Source of the DNA: Robertmurraya sp047302285
GTDB taxonomy: Bacteria > Bacillota > Bacilli > Bacillales > Cytobacillaceae
Reading direction: 5' to 3'
NCBI RefSeq assembly: GCF_047302285.1
Contig: NZ_CP154845.1
Span: 3,410,001 to 3,474,000, forward strand
DNA: 64,000 bases
Part shown: in pieces, positions 45,136 to 53,658 of the stretch
How positions within the stretch are numbered: position 1 is the stretch's first letter
Layout of the letters: every line of letters starts with the position of its first letter
Notes under the pieces: generated by a model
Database searches by the model: none
Told to the model about the DNA's origin: nothing
Seen by the model: the letters and a program-made list of their open reading frames with translations, nothing else
Made by a program: the position numbers and the translations under genes

Positions 45136-46689
45136 TTAGCTTTTCAATACTTGCTCTTTAAGGGCTCTTCTTAAAATCTTCCCTGTTGTATTTTTCGGTA
45201 GTTCCTCGAGAAATTCAATCGAGGTTGGTGTCTTATATTTTGCTAAATGGTCTCGGGCATAGCTGATTATTGCCTCTTTCGTTAAAGCTGGATGATTCGT
45301 GACAACATAAGCTTTAACCGCTTCTCCTTGGTTCGGATCAGGAACACCGATGACGGCTACCTCCACAATCTCTGGATGATTATATAATACTTCCTCCACC
45401 TCACGTGGATAAACATTGTAACCACCGACAATGATTAAATCCTTTTTCCGGTCGACAATGTAAAAGTATCCATCCTCATCCATCGTGGCCATATCGCCCG
45501 TATAGAGCCAGCCATCGCGAATCGTTGCTGCTGTTTCCTCTGGCATTTTGTAATAGCCTTTCATGACATTTGGACCACGAACAATTAATTCTCCTGATTG
45601 CCCGACCGGCACCTCTTCACCTAGCTCATTTACTACTTTATTTTCCACATGAACGATCGACTGCCCAATGGAGCCAGCTTTTCTTGGTCGATCTAACGGG
45701 TTAAAGCATGTGACAGGTGCTGCTTCAGAAAGACCATAGCCTTCAGAAATGACGACATTAAACCTTTCCTCGAAGCTTTTTAATAAAGCTACTGGCATCA
45801 CTGCTCCTCCAGAGATGCATAGTCTTAAAGACTGCAAATCTTTCGGATCTCCTTCTGTATATTGATACAAGAAATTGTACATCGTTGGAACACCAGCAAA
45901 TACAGTCGGCTCATATTTCTTTGCCAATCGGAAAATTTCCTTCGGACTGAACTTCGGATCAATCAGAATCGTTGCACCACTTAACAATGGAGCGTTCAAA
46001 CAAACCGTTAAGCAAAAAACATGGAACATTGGGAGTGTCGTAATGACACGATCGTCTTCATTCATATGAAGATAAATGCCTACATCTCTTGCATTTGAGT
46101 AAAGATTTTTATGTGTTAACATTGCCCCTTTTGGTTTTCCAGTTGTCCCTGAGGTATATAGAATGATTGCTACATCCTCTTCATCTAACTCAGGCCCTTG
46201 AAAACTTAATTCTCCTAAAGCAACCACTTCTGTAAACGATTTCAATTTTGGATATACCGATAATTGAGTCACATTTACATCTGATGCTTTCCCCTGTGGA
46301 GATTCGCACACAATATAGTTTCTGACACTTGGAAGTGCATGGTGCATTTTTTCTGCTAATGGAACTAACAAATCAAGCGCAATCACTGTTGTGACGTCCC
46401 CATTTTTTAAAATATAGCCGATTTCGTCAGGTGTATAGATTGGATTGATTGGAATTGCGGTTGCACCTAGACGCAATGCTCCGTACATGCCAATAACAAA
46501 AAACGGTGAATTCCCCAATAGCAGTCCTACATGATCTCCTTTTTTTACCCCTAGCTTTTCCAATCCCGATGCAAACCTTGTAATGGCCCCATCTAACTCA
46601 GCGTATGTACTTGACTGATCCATAAAATAATACGCTGGCTTTTGAGGCGATCTTTTCGCTGTTTCATGCAGTTGAGAAGATAAATTCAT
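45136..46689 (-). CDS. lcfB: long-chain fatty-acid-CoA ligase (LcfB/YhfL)
   Basis: A 517-residue ANL ligase: ILYTSGTTGKPKGAMLTHKN (about 178), LPMFHVFCLTV, ISEGYGLSEAAPV, GWLYTGDMA, VDRKKDLIIVGGYNVYPREVEE and the catalytic lysine in PKNTTGKILRR. It forms long-chain acyl-CoA for beta-oxidation or membrane lipid turnover. The order lcfB-lplJ-yhfI-yhfH is the same as in B. subtilis, which supports the name. The ATG follows GGGGATGGAG. It is transcribed alone with its own terminator. Confidence 0.92.
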   Translation of the reverse strand: MNLSSQLHETAKRSPQKPAYYFMDQSSTYAELDGAITRFASGLEKLGVKKGDHVGLLLGNSPFFVIGMYGALRLGATAIPINPIYTPDEIGYILKNGDVTTVIALDLLVPLAEKMHHALPSVRNYIVCESPQGKASDVNVTQLSVYPKLKSFTEVVALGELSFQGPELDEEDVAIILYTSGTTGKPKGAMLTHKNLYSNARDVGIYLHMNEDDRVITTLPMFHVFCLTVCLNAPLLSGATILIDPKFSPKEIFRLAKKYEPTVFAGVPTMYNFLYQYTEGDPKDLQSLRLCISGGAVMPVALLKSFEERFNVVISEGYGLSEAAPVTCFNPLDRPRKAGSIGQSIVHVENKVVNELGEEVPVGQSGELIVRGPNVMKGYYKMPEETAATIRDGWLYTGDMATMDEDGYFYIVDRKKDLIIVGGYNVYPREVEEVLYNHPEIVEVAVIGVPDPNQGEAVKAYVVTNHPALTKEAIISYARDHLAKYKTPTSIEFLEELPKNTTGKILRRALKEQVLKS

Positions 46690-46881
46690 CTACTCCATCC
46701 CCTTTGTTTAATGTGAAGAATTTCCCGAAAAAAACTTCATAGAATAACTAGGAGCAGTGTATCTTCATGTTGATATCCATAAATAGTATCAATTTGAGAA
46801 ATGTTCACAAATTTTTAAGAACTATCAAATATATTATAGTAGAAGAAAATATTTCCTTCAATAGAAAACGCATACATGATC

Positions 46882-46910
46882 GAATTTTTAAAATATTAAA
46901 ATAAAAATTC
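46882..46910. repeat. AT-rich inverted repeat upstream of lcfB
   Basis: GAATTTTT and AAAAATTC arms around a 13-base AT-only centre, in the roughly 300-base gap between lcfB and lplJ. No T-run tail and no known operator match. The rest of the gap holds no gene. Confidence 0.4.
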
Positions 46911-46962
46911 TAAGTGAATTTAGCAGTTTTTCACGAGTAGTACAGTAAAAATCATTTTTCCA

Positions 46963-46991
46963 GAAAAAAACGATGCCCTTAGGACATCGTT
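46963..46991 (-). terminator. terminator of yhfI-lplJ
   Basis: AACGATGTCC and GGCATCGTT arms with a TAAG loop, then T7 on the minus strand. Confidence 0.9.
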
Positions 46992-47979
46992 AGTAAATTA
47001 ATTGGCTAAATTCTTCTTTTGTTATATTTCCAAAATAATGCTTAATATCTACATCTTCAAGCGCCGTTTCGATTTCCGCTTTTTCGTAGCGAATTCCACT
47101 CAGCTTTTGTTCAATATCAGCGACATCCCCTACACCAAAGAAGTCACCAAAAATCTTGCAATTCTCGATCATCCCTTTATTGACCTCTAAGCGTACATCA
47201 ATACTTCCGACAGGGAAACGATGCGAATGTTGAAGATTAAATTTAGGTGATTTCCCATAATTCCAATCCCAATTTTGATAACGTTCCTTTGAAAGTTGAT
47301 GGATGTTTTCCCAATCTTTCTCTGTTAATACGTACTCTTGAATTTGTTCTTTTCCGTCAAAAATATATTCAAGCAATAGGGAACGAAAATCCTCGATCGA
47401 AATTTTTTCAGTGAGGAACTCAGAGATATTAGCGACCCTGCTACGAATCGATTTAATCCCTTTTGATTCAATTTTATCCTTCTTCACCTTCAATGCTGCG
47501 ACGACATTGTCGATTTCCGAATCAAGCATGAGCGTTCCGTGACTGAACATTCTTCCACGAGTAGAGAACTGTGCATTCCCAGATATTTTTCTTCCCTCAA
47601 CCAAAATATCATTTCGGCCACTAAGCTCCGCATTTACTCCAAGCTTATGTAATGCTTGTACAACCGGCTCAGTAAACTTTTTAAAGTTATGAAAGGACTG
47701 TCCGTCATCCTTCGTGATAAAGCTGAAGTTTAAGTTCCCCAAATCATGATAAACGGCTCCACCACCAGAAAGTCTTCGAACGACCTTAATGCCATTTGCT
47801 TCAACATACTCTGTATTAATTTCTTCAATTGTGTTTTGATTTTTCCCAATGATAATGGATGGTCCATTTATGTAAAAAAGCAAATACGTCTCATTAATAT
47901 CTAAATTTTTTAAAGCATATTCTTCTATAGCTAGGTTGATTTGAGGATCGGTAATCCCCTTGTTATCGATGAACAGCAA
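46990..47979 (-). CDS. lplJ: lipoate-protein ligase LplJ
   Basis: A 329-residue ligase that attaches free lipoate to lipoyl domains (GcvH and the 2-oxoacid dehydrogenases) via lipoyl-AMP. Motifs: NQNTIEEIN-type start of the substrate loop, VVRRLSGGGAVYHDLGNLNFSF, GRNDILVEGRKISGNAQ (catalytic Lys) and HGTLMLDS. The C-terminal accessory domain is present. The start is TTG at 47979, giving MLFIDNKGITDP like LplJ of B. subtilis; AAGGAG lies 11 bases upstream, rather far. It follows yhfI by 15 bases, so they form an operon. Confidence 0.93.
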   Translation of the reverse strand: MLFIDNKGITDPQINLAIEEYALKNLDINETYLLFYINGPSIIIGKNQNTIEEINTEYVEANGIKVVRRLSGGGAVYHDLGNLNFSFITKDDGQSFHNFKKFTEPVVQALHKLGVNAELSGRNDILVEGRKISGNAQFSTRGRMFSHGTLMLDSEIDNVVAALKVKKDKIESKGIKSIRSRVANISEFLTEKISIEDFRSLLLEYIFDGKEQIQEYVLTEKDWENIHQLSKERYQNWDWNYGKSPKFNLQHSHRFPVGSIDVRLEVNKGMIENCKIFGDFFGVGDVADIEQKLSGIRYEKAEIETALEDVDIKHYFGNITKEEFSQLIY

Positions 47980-47994
47980 TTTCTTGTCAACTCC

Positions 47995-48729
47995 TTATAT
48001 GGTTACCATCTTCCCGAATTCCGCTAATGAAACGGGGCCTGAATATATTTCTCCTGCTTCTGTAACGAGATTTGTTAGCTCCCCATATTGAGGTAGATGG
48101 GTCAACATCACTTGCTTGACATTTGCAGCTTTCGCTAGATTTCCTACATCGATACTATTCATATGTCCTGCATTTTTCCCATCTTGCTCTTTAAAAAAGT
48201 TACATTCAGCAAGTAGCAAATCAGCATCCTCTGAAAAAGAAATAAACTCATTCTTATAGGAAGTATCGGCTGTATAAACAAGTGTCTTTCCATCCGCTTC
48301 AATTCTCATTGCAAAGCATGGAACCGGGTGATTGGTCCTTAAAAATTGTACCTTAAAAGGACCTACATTTAAAGTTTTTTGCGGGTCATAGACGATTCCT
48401 TCGGTAACTCCTGTATGGGTTAGTTTATTGAATTCCGGTTCGTCAAACTGGTGACCATAGATCGGAAGGGTTGCTGGTTTTTCTCCTAAAAATCCTTTAA
48501 TTAAACGAGCATGCTGTAATACTCCAATATCAGCAATATGGTCAGCATGATAGTGAGAAATAAGGACTGCATCAAGCTCCTCTGGCTCGATAAAGTTTTG
48601 TAGTTTGGCTAAGACGCCACTCCCACAATCGATCAGTAATTTAAATCCATCGTGCTCCAATAAATAGCCTGTACTTGCTTCATTTACTTTTGGATAACCG
48701 CCCCAAAATCCAATAATCGTCAATTTCAT
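47995..48729 (-). CDS. yhfI: MBL-fold metal-dependent hydrolase YhfI
   Basis: A 244-residue metallo-beta-lactamase-fold hydrolase. Metal ligands are in SHYHADHIAD, then in FLRTNHPVPC, VYTADTSY and MLTHLPQYG, close to RNase Z/phosphodiesterase-like members. The substrate is not known. The ATG at 48729 follows AGGAGG and gives the same length as YhfI; the frame extends to 48798 without a site. It is divergent from yhfH and upstream of lplJ. Confidence 0.9.
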   Translation of the reverse strand: MKLTIIGFWGGYPKVNEASTGYLLEHDGFKLLIDCGSGVLAKLQNFIEPEELDAVLISHYHADHIADIGVLQHARLIKGFLGEKPATLPIYGHQFDEPEFNKLTHTGVTEGIVYDPQKTLNVGPFKVQFLRTNHPVPCFAMRIEADGKTLVYTADTSYKNEFISFSEDADLLLAECNFFKEQDGKNAGHMNSIDVGNLAKAANVKQVMLTHLPQYGELTNLVTEAGEIYSGPVSLAEFGKMVTI

Positions 48730-48804
48730 CAATCTACCTCCTCTTACTGCCATTATATAAGATTTTTTAAAAATAATAAAAAAACTGTATTGACACACAC
48801 ATTC

Positions 48805-48813
48805 TGTTATAAT
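48805..48813 (+). promoter_or_regulatory. extended -10 promoter of yhfH
   Basis: TGTTATAAT: TG, one base, then a perfect TATAAT. The TTGACA just upstream is only 12 bases away, too near to be a normal -35. Confidence 0.55.
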
Positions 48814-48870
48814 ACACTGATATTAATAACAAACCTGTTTCAAACACCTAAATCCAAGGAGGCTATTAAC

Positions 48871-49005
48871 ATGATTGAAAGCATCGTTGAATTTTTCAGT
48901 AATTTGCCAGCAAAAGAGTGTAGTGACTGTGGAGCGAAGATCGAGGAACAACACGAGTGTTATAGCAATAAATGTGATCATTGTCTAGGTGTTACAAATT
49001 TATAA
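48871..49005 (+). CDS. yhfH: small zinc-ribbon-like protein YhfH
   Basis: A 44-residue protein starting MIESIVEFFSNLPAKECSDCG. Four cysteines arranged CxxC and CxxC (ECSDCG; NKCDHC), with a further Cys-Tyr, make a probable zinc ribbon. Members are small, conserved in Bacillus and of unknown function. The ATG at 48871 has AGGAGG upstream and family members start the same way. It is divergent from yhfI as in B. subtilis. Confidence 0.87.
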   Translation: MIESIVEFFSNLPAKECSDCGAKIEEQHECYSNKCDHCLGVTNL

Positions 49006-49061
49006 GGTTTCTTTCAAAATGCACCCCGCATTTTGTTCCATAATCCCTTCCAAATTTGAAA

Positions 49062-49098
49062 GCCAGTTGTCTTTTTTGACAACTGGCTCTTTTTTTTA
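49062..49098. terminator. terminator between yhfH and yhgE
   Basis: Perfect ten-bp stem GCCAGTTGTC with complement around T6, followed by T-run on the plus strand; the convergent yhgE stop lies in its tail. Confidence 0.9.
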
Positions 49099-51252
49099 CT
49101 CAGCTTTTGCAAGTACTTCAAATTGACGTTTATGCTTAAAGCGGAAATACCCAAGGCTACCGACAATAAATAACATCATGAATCCGATTAAAACAAATAG
49201 ATTTTGCCACATAAATGTGTAATCTCCACTTGAGATAACTGCCTTTAAACCTTGAACTGTGTAAGTCATTGGTAAGAAGGCATTAAAGTGTTGTAGGAAC
49301 CCTGGAATTAGTTCTAACGGGAAGGTTCCAGCACTTGTTGTCAATTGGAAAATTAAGATTAAAATCGCAATGAATCGTCCTGGATCGCCAAAAGCTGTTA
49401 CAAAGAACTGTATTAAGGCAACAAAAGTTAGACTTGTCACGATGACGAATAACAGGAATAACGGAATATTTTTCACTTCTAACCCTAATGCACTTATTAA
49501 TACTGCCGCCGCAATTAGCCCTTGAATAATGCCAATTCCAGAAAGAATCGCAAATTTACTCGTAAACCAAGACCATGCATTTTTCGGAACAGCAGCTGGC
49601 TCTCTCAATGGGAAAACGATGGAAAGTAATAGGGCGCCCACGAATAACCCAAGTGATAAAAAGTATGGAGCAAATCCTGTACCATAGTTTGGTACTTCAT
49701 TTATTTTCTCATCTTGAATTTCTACTGGATTGGCCATCATATTAAACGTTTTATCATTGGCATCAACAGATGATGCTTCTTCCGCTCCTTCAGCTAATTT
49801 ACCAGCTAATTCATTGCTTCCATCTGAAAGCTCCACCGTACCATTTGCCAGCTCTTTAGCACCTTCTTCTAATTGGCCAGCACCTGTCGTAATTTTATCT
49901 GTTCCTTCACTTAGCTCATGAAGTCCACCAGATAAAGTCGATGCTCCTTCAGCTAATTGATTCGCTCCCACTTTCGCTTCTGAGAATTTCTGGGCGAATG
50001 TTTCCATGCCCGATTGGAATTGCTCATGTCCTTCAACGAGCTGAGTCGCACCTTCTTGAAGCGCGCTACTTCCTTCTGCCAGTTTATGAACACCTGCTTG
50101 TAACTCTGTTTGCTTTTCCGTTAAGAGATTAAGGTTACTTGAAAGATCCCCAGCTCCATTCGATATTTGAGCTGCAGCCGCCGCCAACTCTAAGGTTCCT
50201 TCTGTTAACTTGTTTAAAAGTCCCTCTAATTCCTTCTGCTGAGCAGGGTCCATCATAGAGATAACTCCTTCAAGATTTTGTTGGAGCATCATCATTCCAC
50301 CACTCACAGTTTGTGCCTCTGTTTTCCATGCATCTAATGATCCTGATAAATTCTCTGCTCCAGAAGCAAGCTGCTTGGTACCTGTTGTTAGTTCAGGCAG
50401 TTTCTGATCCATTCCGGCAATTCCGGCTTTTGCTTCAGAAATTCCTTTGGCAAGCTCTTTATTGCCTGTTGTCAATTCCTGTGAGGCAGCCGATAACGAT
50501 GAATGACCATTTTCTAATTCACCCAAACCTTTATTTAATGATTGGATACCAGTAGACAATTCAGCAGAACCAGAATCAGCACTTTTCATTCCTTCATTAA
50601 AAGTAATTGATTTACTAGCCAATTCTGCTAAGTGAGTGTACAGCTCGTTCGTACCATTTTTCAATTCAACTGAACCATCATAAATCTTTCCTGCTCCATC
50701 ACTCGCTTGTTCAAGACCAGATGCTAAATCATCAATGCTTGAAAACACGGTTTCTGCATAAGTCTCTGTAATTTTTTCCGATATAGAAGCTTTAATTTTT
50801 TCAATTGCTGTTCCACCAATTTGTGCAGCAAGGAAATTATAGCTTTCATTCGGGACATATTTTAGTTCAAGCTTTTGTGGATCTTCATCCATCAAGGTTG
50901 TTGCATTTGCTGTAAAATCTGCAGGAATTTCTACAAGCAAATAATAGTCCTGCTTCTCTAATCCTTCGTAAGCCTCTTCTTTGCCTAGAAAGTCAAACTT
51001 AAATTCTTCACTATCTTTTAACTTATCAACGAGCTCTTCCCCTAGCTTCAAATCCTTTTCCCCATAAATCGCTCCCGTATCTTCATTTACAATCGCGACA
51101 GGAAGATCAGCTAGATGTTCATATGGGTCCCAAAAAGCCCATAGAAACATTCCACTATATAGTATTGGAATAAATAATATCGCAATCACCGGAATTAAGA
51201 GCTTTTTATTTTTAAATAAAGAACTTAATTCTGCTTTCATTAAATTTCTCAT
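49096..51252 (-). CDS. yhgE: YhgE/Pip family membrane protein
   Basis: A 718-residue membrane protein related to phage infection protein Pip and ABC-2-type permeases. One N-terminal helix (about 17-38) leads to a large extracellular region and about five C-terminal helices. The outer region (about 180-500) has many repeats of the type GAxxLxxGxxxLxxG, which should form a long helical stalk. Relatives include ESX/type VII secretion accessory proteins such as EsaA. The ATG at 51252 follows GGAGGTTGGGG. A dyad that matches one before yhgD lies 20 bases upstream. Confidence 0.9.
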   Translation of the reverse strand: MRNLMKAELSSLFKNKKLLIPVIAILFIPILYSGMFLWAFWDPYEHLADLPVAIVNEDTGAIYGEKDLKLGEELVDKLKDSEEFKFDFLGKEEAYEGLEKQDYYLLVEIPADFTANATTLMDEDPQKLELKYVPNESYNFLAAQIGGTAIEKIKASISEKITETYAETVFSSIDDLASGLEQASDGAGKIYDGSVELKNGTNELYTHLAELASKSITFNEGMKSADSGSAELSTGIQSLNKGLGELENGHSSLSAASQELTTGNKELAKGISEAKAGIAGMDQKLPELTTGTKQLASGAENLSGSLDAWKTEAQTVSGGMMMLQQNLEGVISMMDPAQQKELEGLLNKLTEGTLELAAAAAQISNGAGDLSSNLNLLTEKQTELQAGVHKLAEGSSALQEGATQLVEGHEQFQSGMETFAQKFSEAKVGANQLAEGASTLSGGLHELSEGTDKITTGAGQLEEGAKELANGTVELSDGSNELAGKLAEGAEEASSVDANDKTFNMMANPVEIQDEKINEVPNYGTGFAPYFLSLGLFVGALLLSIVFPLREPAAVPKNAWSWFTSKFAILSGIGIIQGLIAAAVLISALGLEVKNIPLFLLFVIVTSLTFVALIQFFVTAFGDPGRFIAILILIFQLTTSAGTFPLELIPGFLQHFNAFLPMTYTVQGLKAVISSGDYTFMWQNLFVLIGFMMLFIVGSLGYFRFKHKRQFEVLAKAE

Positions 51253-51271
51253 CCCCAACCTCCAAAATAAT

Positions 51272-51294
51272 TGACCATTTTGTTCATTTAGTCA
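51272..51294. promoter_or_regulatory. putative YhgD operator before yhgE
   Basis: A 23-bp dyad-like site with TGACTA at one end and TGGTCA at the other (minus strand), matching the site at 51908-51930 in length, both ends and several inner bases. Confidence 0.55.
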
Positions 51295-51319
51295 TTTCTG
51301 TAAAAAAATCAAGGATTAT

Positions 51320-51892
51320 CTATTTGGATAACCCCTCAAAAATATATTGCTCTAAAACTTTCGCAATTTTTTCCTTTTCCAATGGCTCATGATTTTTTTC
51401 CCAGTCAAAAATAAGAGCGATGTATAGCTTTAACATGACAAAGGAAGTAAGCTCAGGATCACATCGTCGTATTTCCCCTTTATCGATTGCCTTCTCAATT
51501 TTATCTTTAATGAAATTCAAGATAGCTTTTTCGATTCGAACCATTACGTCCATGACAGCAGGGGTACGCATCTCTCTGCCTTCCTGAAAAAGCTTGATTG
51601 TGAGCTGATGCTCTAGGCGAAACTCCAAGATACGATAAAGTGCCCGATGAACATTTTCTTGAAAAGTTAACGAGCTGTCTATTGATTCTTGCGCAGCAAT
51701 CTTCATCTCTTTAATCAGACTGTTTGTAATCTCATCAAAGAGGTCTTCCTTTGTTTTGAAGAAAGTATAGATCGTTCCCTTTCCAACATTAGCGATTTTC
51801 GCCACTTGGTCCATCGTTGTCGCCTTAAAACCAAATTGTGAAAAGGATTTAGTTGCAGCATCGACAATCATTTTCCTTCTGTCTATGACCAT
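51320..51892 (-). CDS. yhgD: TetR family transcriptional regulator YhgD
   Basis: A 190-residue TetR/AcrR repressor. The N-terminal HTH is clear (RKMIVDAATKSFSQFGFKATTMDQVAKIANVGKGTIYTFFKTKEDLF), followed by an all-helical ligand-binding domain. It probably represses yhgE and itself, as both genes carry the same dyad. The ATG at 51892 follows GGAGTGATG; the longer frame to 51940 has no site. The same yhgD-yhgE order is found in B. subtilis. Confidence 0.9.
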   Translation of the reverse strand: MVIDRRKMIVDAATKSFSQFGFKATTMDQVAKIANVGKGTIYTFFKTKEDLFDEITNSLIKEMKIAAQESIDSSLTFQENVHRALYRILEFRLEHQLTIKLFQEGREMRTPAVMDVMVRIEKAILNFIKDKIEKAIDKGEIRRCDPELTSFVMLKLYIALIFDWEKNHEPLEKEKIAKVLEQYIFEGLSK

Positions 51893-51907
51893 TTCATCAC
51901 TCCTTTT

Positions 51908-51930
51908 TGACCAAATGTCCAATATAGTCA
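51908..51930. promoter_or_regulatory. putative autoregulatory YhgD operator
   Basis: A 23-bp site with TGACTA and TGGTCA ends (minus strand), located between the -10 and start of yhgD. See 51272-51294 for the partner site. Confidence 0.55.
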
Positions 51931-51945
51931 GTAAGTACAATTGCT

Positions 51946-51973
51946 ATTTTACTCCATTCAAATCATTTGTCAA
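51946..51973 (-). promoter_or_regulatory. sigma-A promoter of yhgD
   Basis: On the minus strand a perfect TTGACA (51973-51968), 16 bases and TAAAAT (51951-51946). The operator lies just downstream of the -10. Confidence 0.7.
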
Positions 51974-51975
51974 CG

Positions 51976-53175
51976 TTAAATATTTTTAAATACCCGCAAG
52001 TATAGAAAAATACTTATGAGAGACGAGACAAAAAGGAGCATTAATATCATAATGGGACTTAGCCATGTAGATAAAAACAAGGTGATTGGAGCAAGAAATC
52101 TACCAATCGTAAACTGTAAACTATTGGCTGCCATATACTTTCCCACTGATTCCTGTGGAGCATAACGACTCACGAAACTCTCCATTACTGGTGAACGGAC
52201 AATTTCGCCAAAGGTAAAAATGATGGTAACGATAAACAAATACCAAATATTCGTATTCAATCCTAAGGCAAACATACCAACACCTGATAATATGGAAGAA
52301 AGGATAAACACATCTCTTTCCCTCCAATTTTTCAACCATTTCGTAACAGGTAAGATAAATAATACAAATAAGAGCCCGTTTAAGCCTAACATCCATCCGA
52401 AAATGGTTTCACTGGTGAAAGAAAATTTCAGAAATGGTTGGCTAGGAACATGGTTGATCACATAGTATGGCAAATAAAGATCCAACTGCATAATTGTCAC
52501 GATGGCAAATACACCCGCTACTATGTAAAGCGCAAATATTTTATCACGTAGAATCGTTCTGTAATCCGTCCATTGATTTTTCAATACTTTCCCAATTAAT
52601 GGCTTCTCTTGCATATCCACTTTCGTTTCTTTTACGATGAAATAAATGACCACCGTGTACATCAGAAGTATGATAGAGCATGTCCATAAGAGCTGGGAGC
52701 GATATTGAAAAAAGAATATCGCTCCGAGAGCAGGACCGAGAACTGCACCTATATTATTTACTGTCGAAAATGTGGCAAAGACTTGACGTCGCTCTCTTTC
52801 CGGAACTAAATCAGCGACCATCGCTGCACTAGGTGGCCGATAAATCGCCCCACCGATACTAATCCCAATAAAGGCTAAATAATCAACCCAAGGAGAAATA
52901 GACAACGCAAACATGATAAACATGACGCCTTGAATAGAAGAGCCCATTAACATCACCGGTCTTCTCCCAAAATGATCTGCCAGGCTTCCACCGATAAGAC
53001 TTCCTAATAAGCTAACAAGTGGAGGAATTGTCATTAATAAGCCAGCCACAGAACTTCCTAATTCCGAACTGAAATAAATAGCAATAAAAGGAAAATACAT
53101 CCAATAGAGAAGATGAAACATTCCTTCTCCTAGAAGACGAATCTTCAAATTTAAATCCCATTGAAATACCTTCAT
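51976..53175 (-). CDS. MFS transporter
   Basis: A 399-residue major facilitator permease with about twelve helices. The loop 2-3 motif is present (GGSLADHFGRRPVMLMGS), then GGAIYRPPSAAMVADLVPERERRQVFA in the TM4-loop region, similar to multidrug-type exporters (MdtG/YfcJ-like). The substrate is unknown. The ATG at 53175 follows GAAGGTG. It is upstream of yhgD in the same direction, but yhgD has its own promoter overlapping its 3' end. Confidence 0.87.
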   Translation of the reverse strand: MKVFQWDLNLKIRLLGEGMFHLLYWMYFPFIAIYFSSELGSSVAGLLMTIPPLVSLLGSLIGGSLADHFGRRPVMLMGSSIQGVMFIMFALSISPWVDYLAFIGISIGGAIYRPPSAAMVADLVPERERRQVFATFSTVNNIGAVLGPALGAIFFFQYRSQLLWTCSIILLMYTVVIYFIVKETKVDMQEKPLIGKVLKNQWTDYRTILRDKIFALYIVAGVFAIVTIMQLDLYLPYYVINHVPSQPFLKFSFTSETIFGWMLGLNGLLFVLFILPVTKWLKNWRERDVFILSSILSGVGMFALGLNTNIWYLFIVTIIFTFGEIVRSPVMESFVSRYAPQESVGKYMAANSLQFTIGRFLAPITLFLSTWLSPIMILMLLFVSSLISIFLYLRVFKNI

Positions 53176-53323
53176 CAAGTCACCTTCTTCACTTCATTCC
53201 TGGCCAGGTTCCTTAAATATAAGAGAATTTCCAGATAAAATATAGACTATTTTTTCACAATTCTGTATACTAATAATATGGAAGTCGAGGAATCTTGATT
53301 TTTAATTTGTGTGCACCATAAAA

Positions 53324-53337
53324 CGAACATTCGTTCG
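53324..53337. promoter_or_regulatory. LexA/SOS-box-like palindrome
   Basis: CGAACATTCGTTCG fits the Bacillus SOS consensus CGAACRNRYGTTCG except at one central base. It lies 149 bases before the MFS gene, with no other gene near. A TetR-type operator is an alternative reading. Confidence 0.4.
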
Positions 53338-53372
53338 AAGAACAAAACCACTGTGAAATGTTGGAAATTTCT

Positions 53373-53558
53373 GGTTTGTCTAATTCGCTCCAACCATCTC
53401 TCACCCTTAAGCGGAATTTTTCCTGTTATTTCGGCTCTTTTTCATGATTCTTGCTCATTAAGCGGAATTTTTCCTGTTATTTTTTCATACTGCTACTCCT
53501 ACCGTTTTTACGAACCTTTTATCGGCCACTTAGGGGGAATTGATAAATTCGTGGATAA
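53373..53558. repeat. intergenic repeat family, copy A
   Basis: About 185 bases that align with 61162-61455. Contains the 17-mer GGAATTTTTCCTGTTAT twice (53413 and 53464, 51 bp apart). Shared blocks include GGTTTGTCTAATTCG at the left, CGGCTCTTTTTCATGAT in the middle and CATACTG-type sequence to the right. Relative to copy B it lacks about 111 bp between two 17-mers. Confidence 0.8.
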
Positions 53559-53562
53559 ATAA

Positions 53563-53603
53563 AAAGACCAAATCCATTTTTACAACGGATTTGGTCTTTA
53601 TTT
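53563..53603 (-). terminator. terminator of hemEHY
   Basis: AAAGACCAAATCC and GGATTTGGTCTTT arms (13 bp) around an 11-base loop; T-rich on both sides. Confidence 0.85.
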
Positions 53604-53658
53604 TTTTCACTATTTTCGCAATGATTGTGGTTATTCGCTTACGAAAATGGTCTTATTT

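Noticed and set aside
53311..53562. 83-codon plus-strand frame in repeat copy A
   Set aside because: The frame consists of the repeat units themselves, has no ribosome-binding site and is not kept in copy B.
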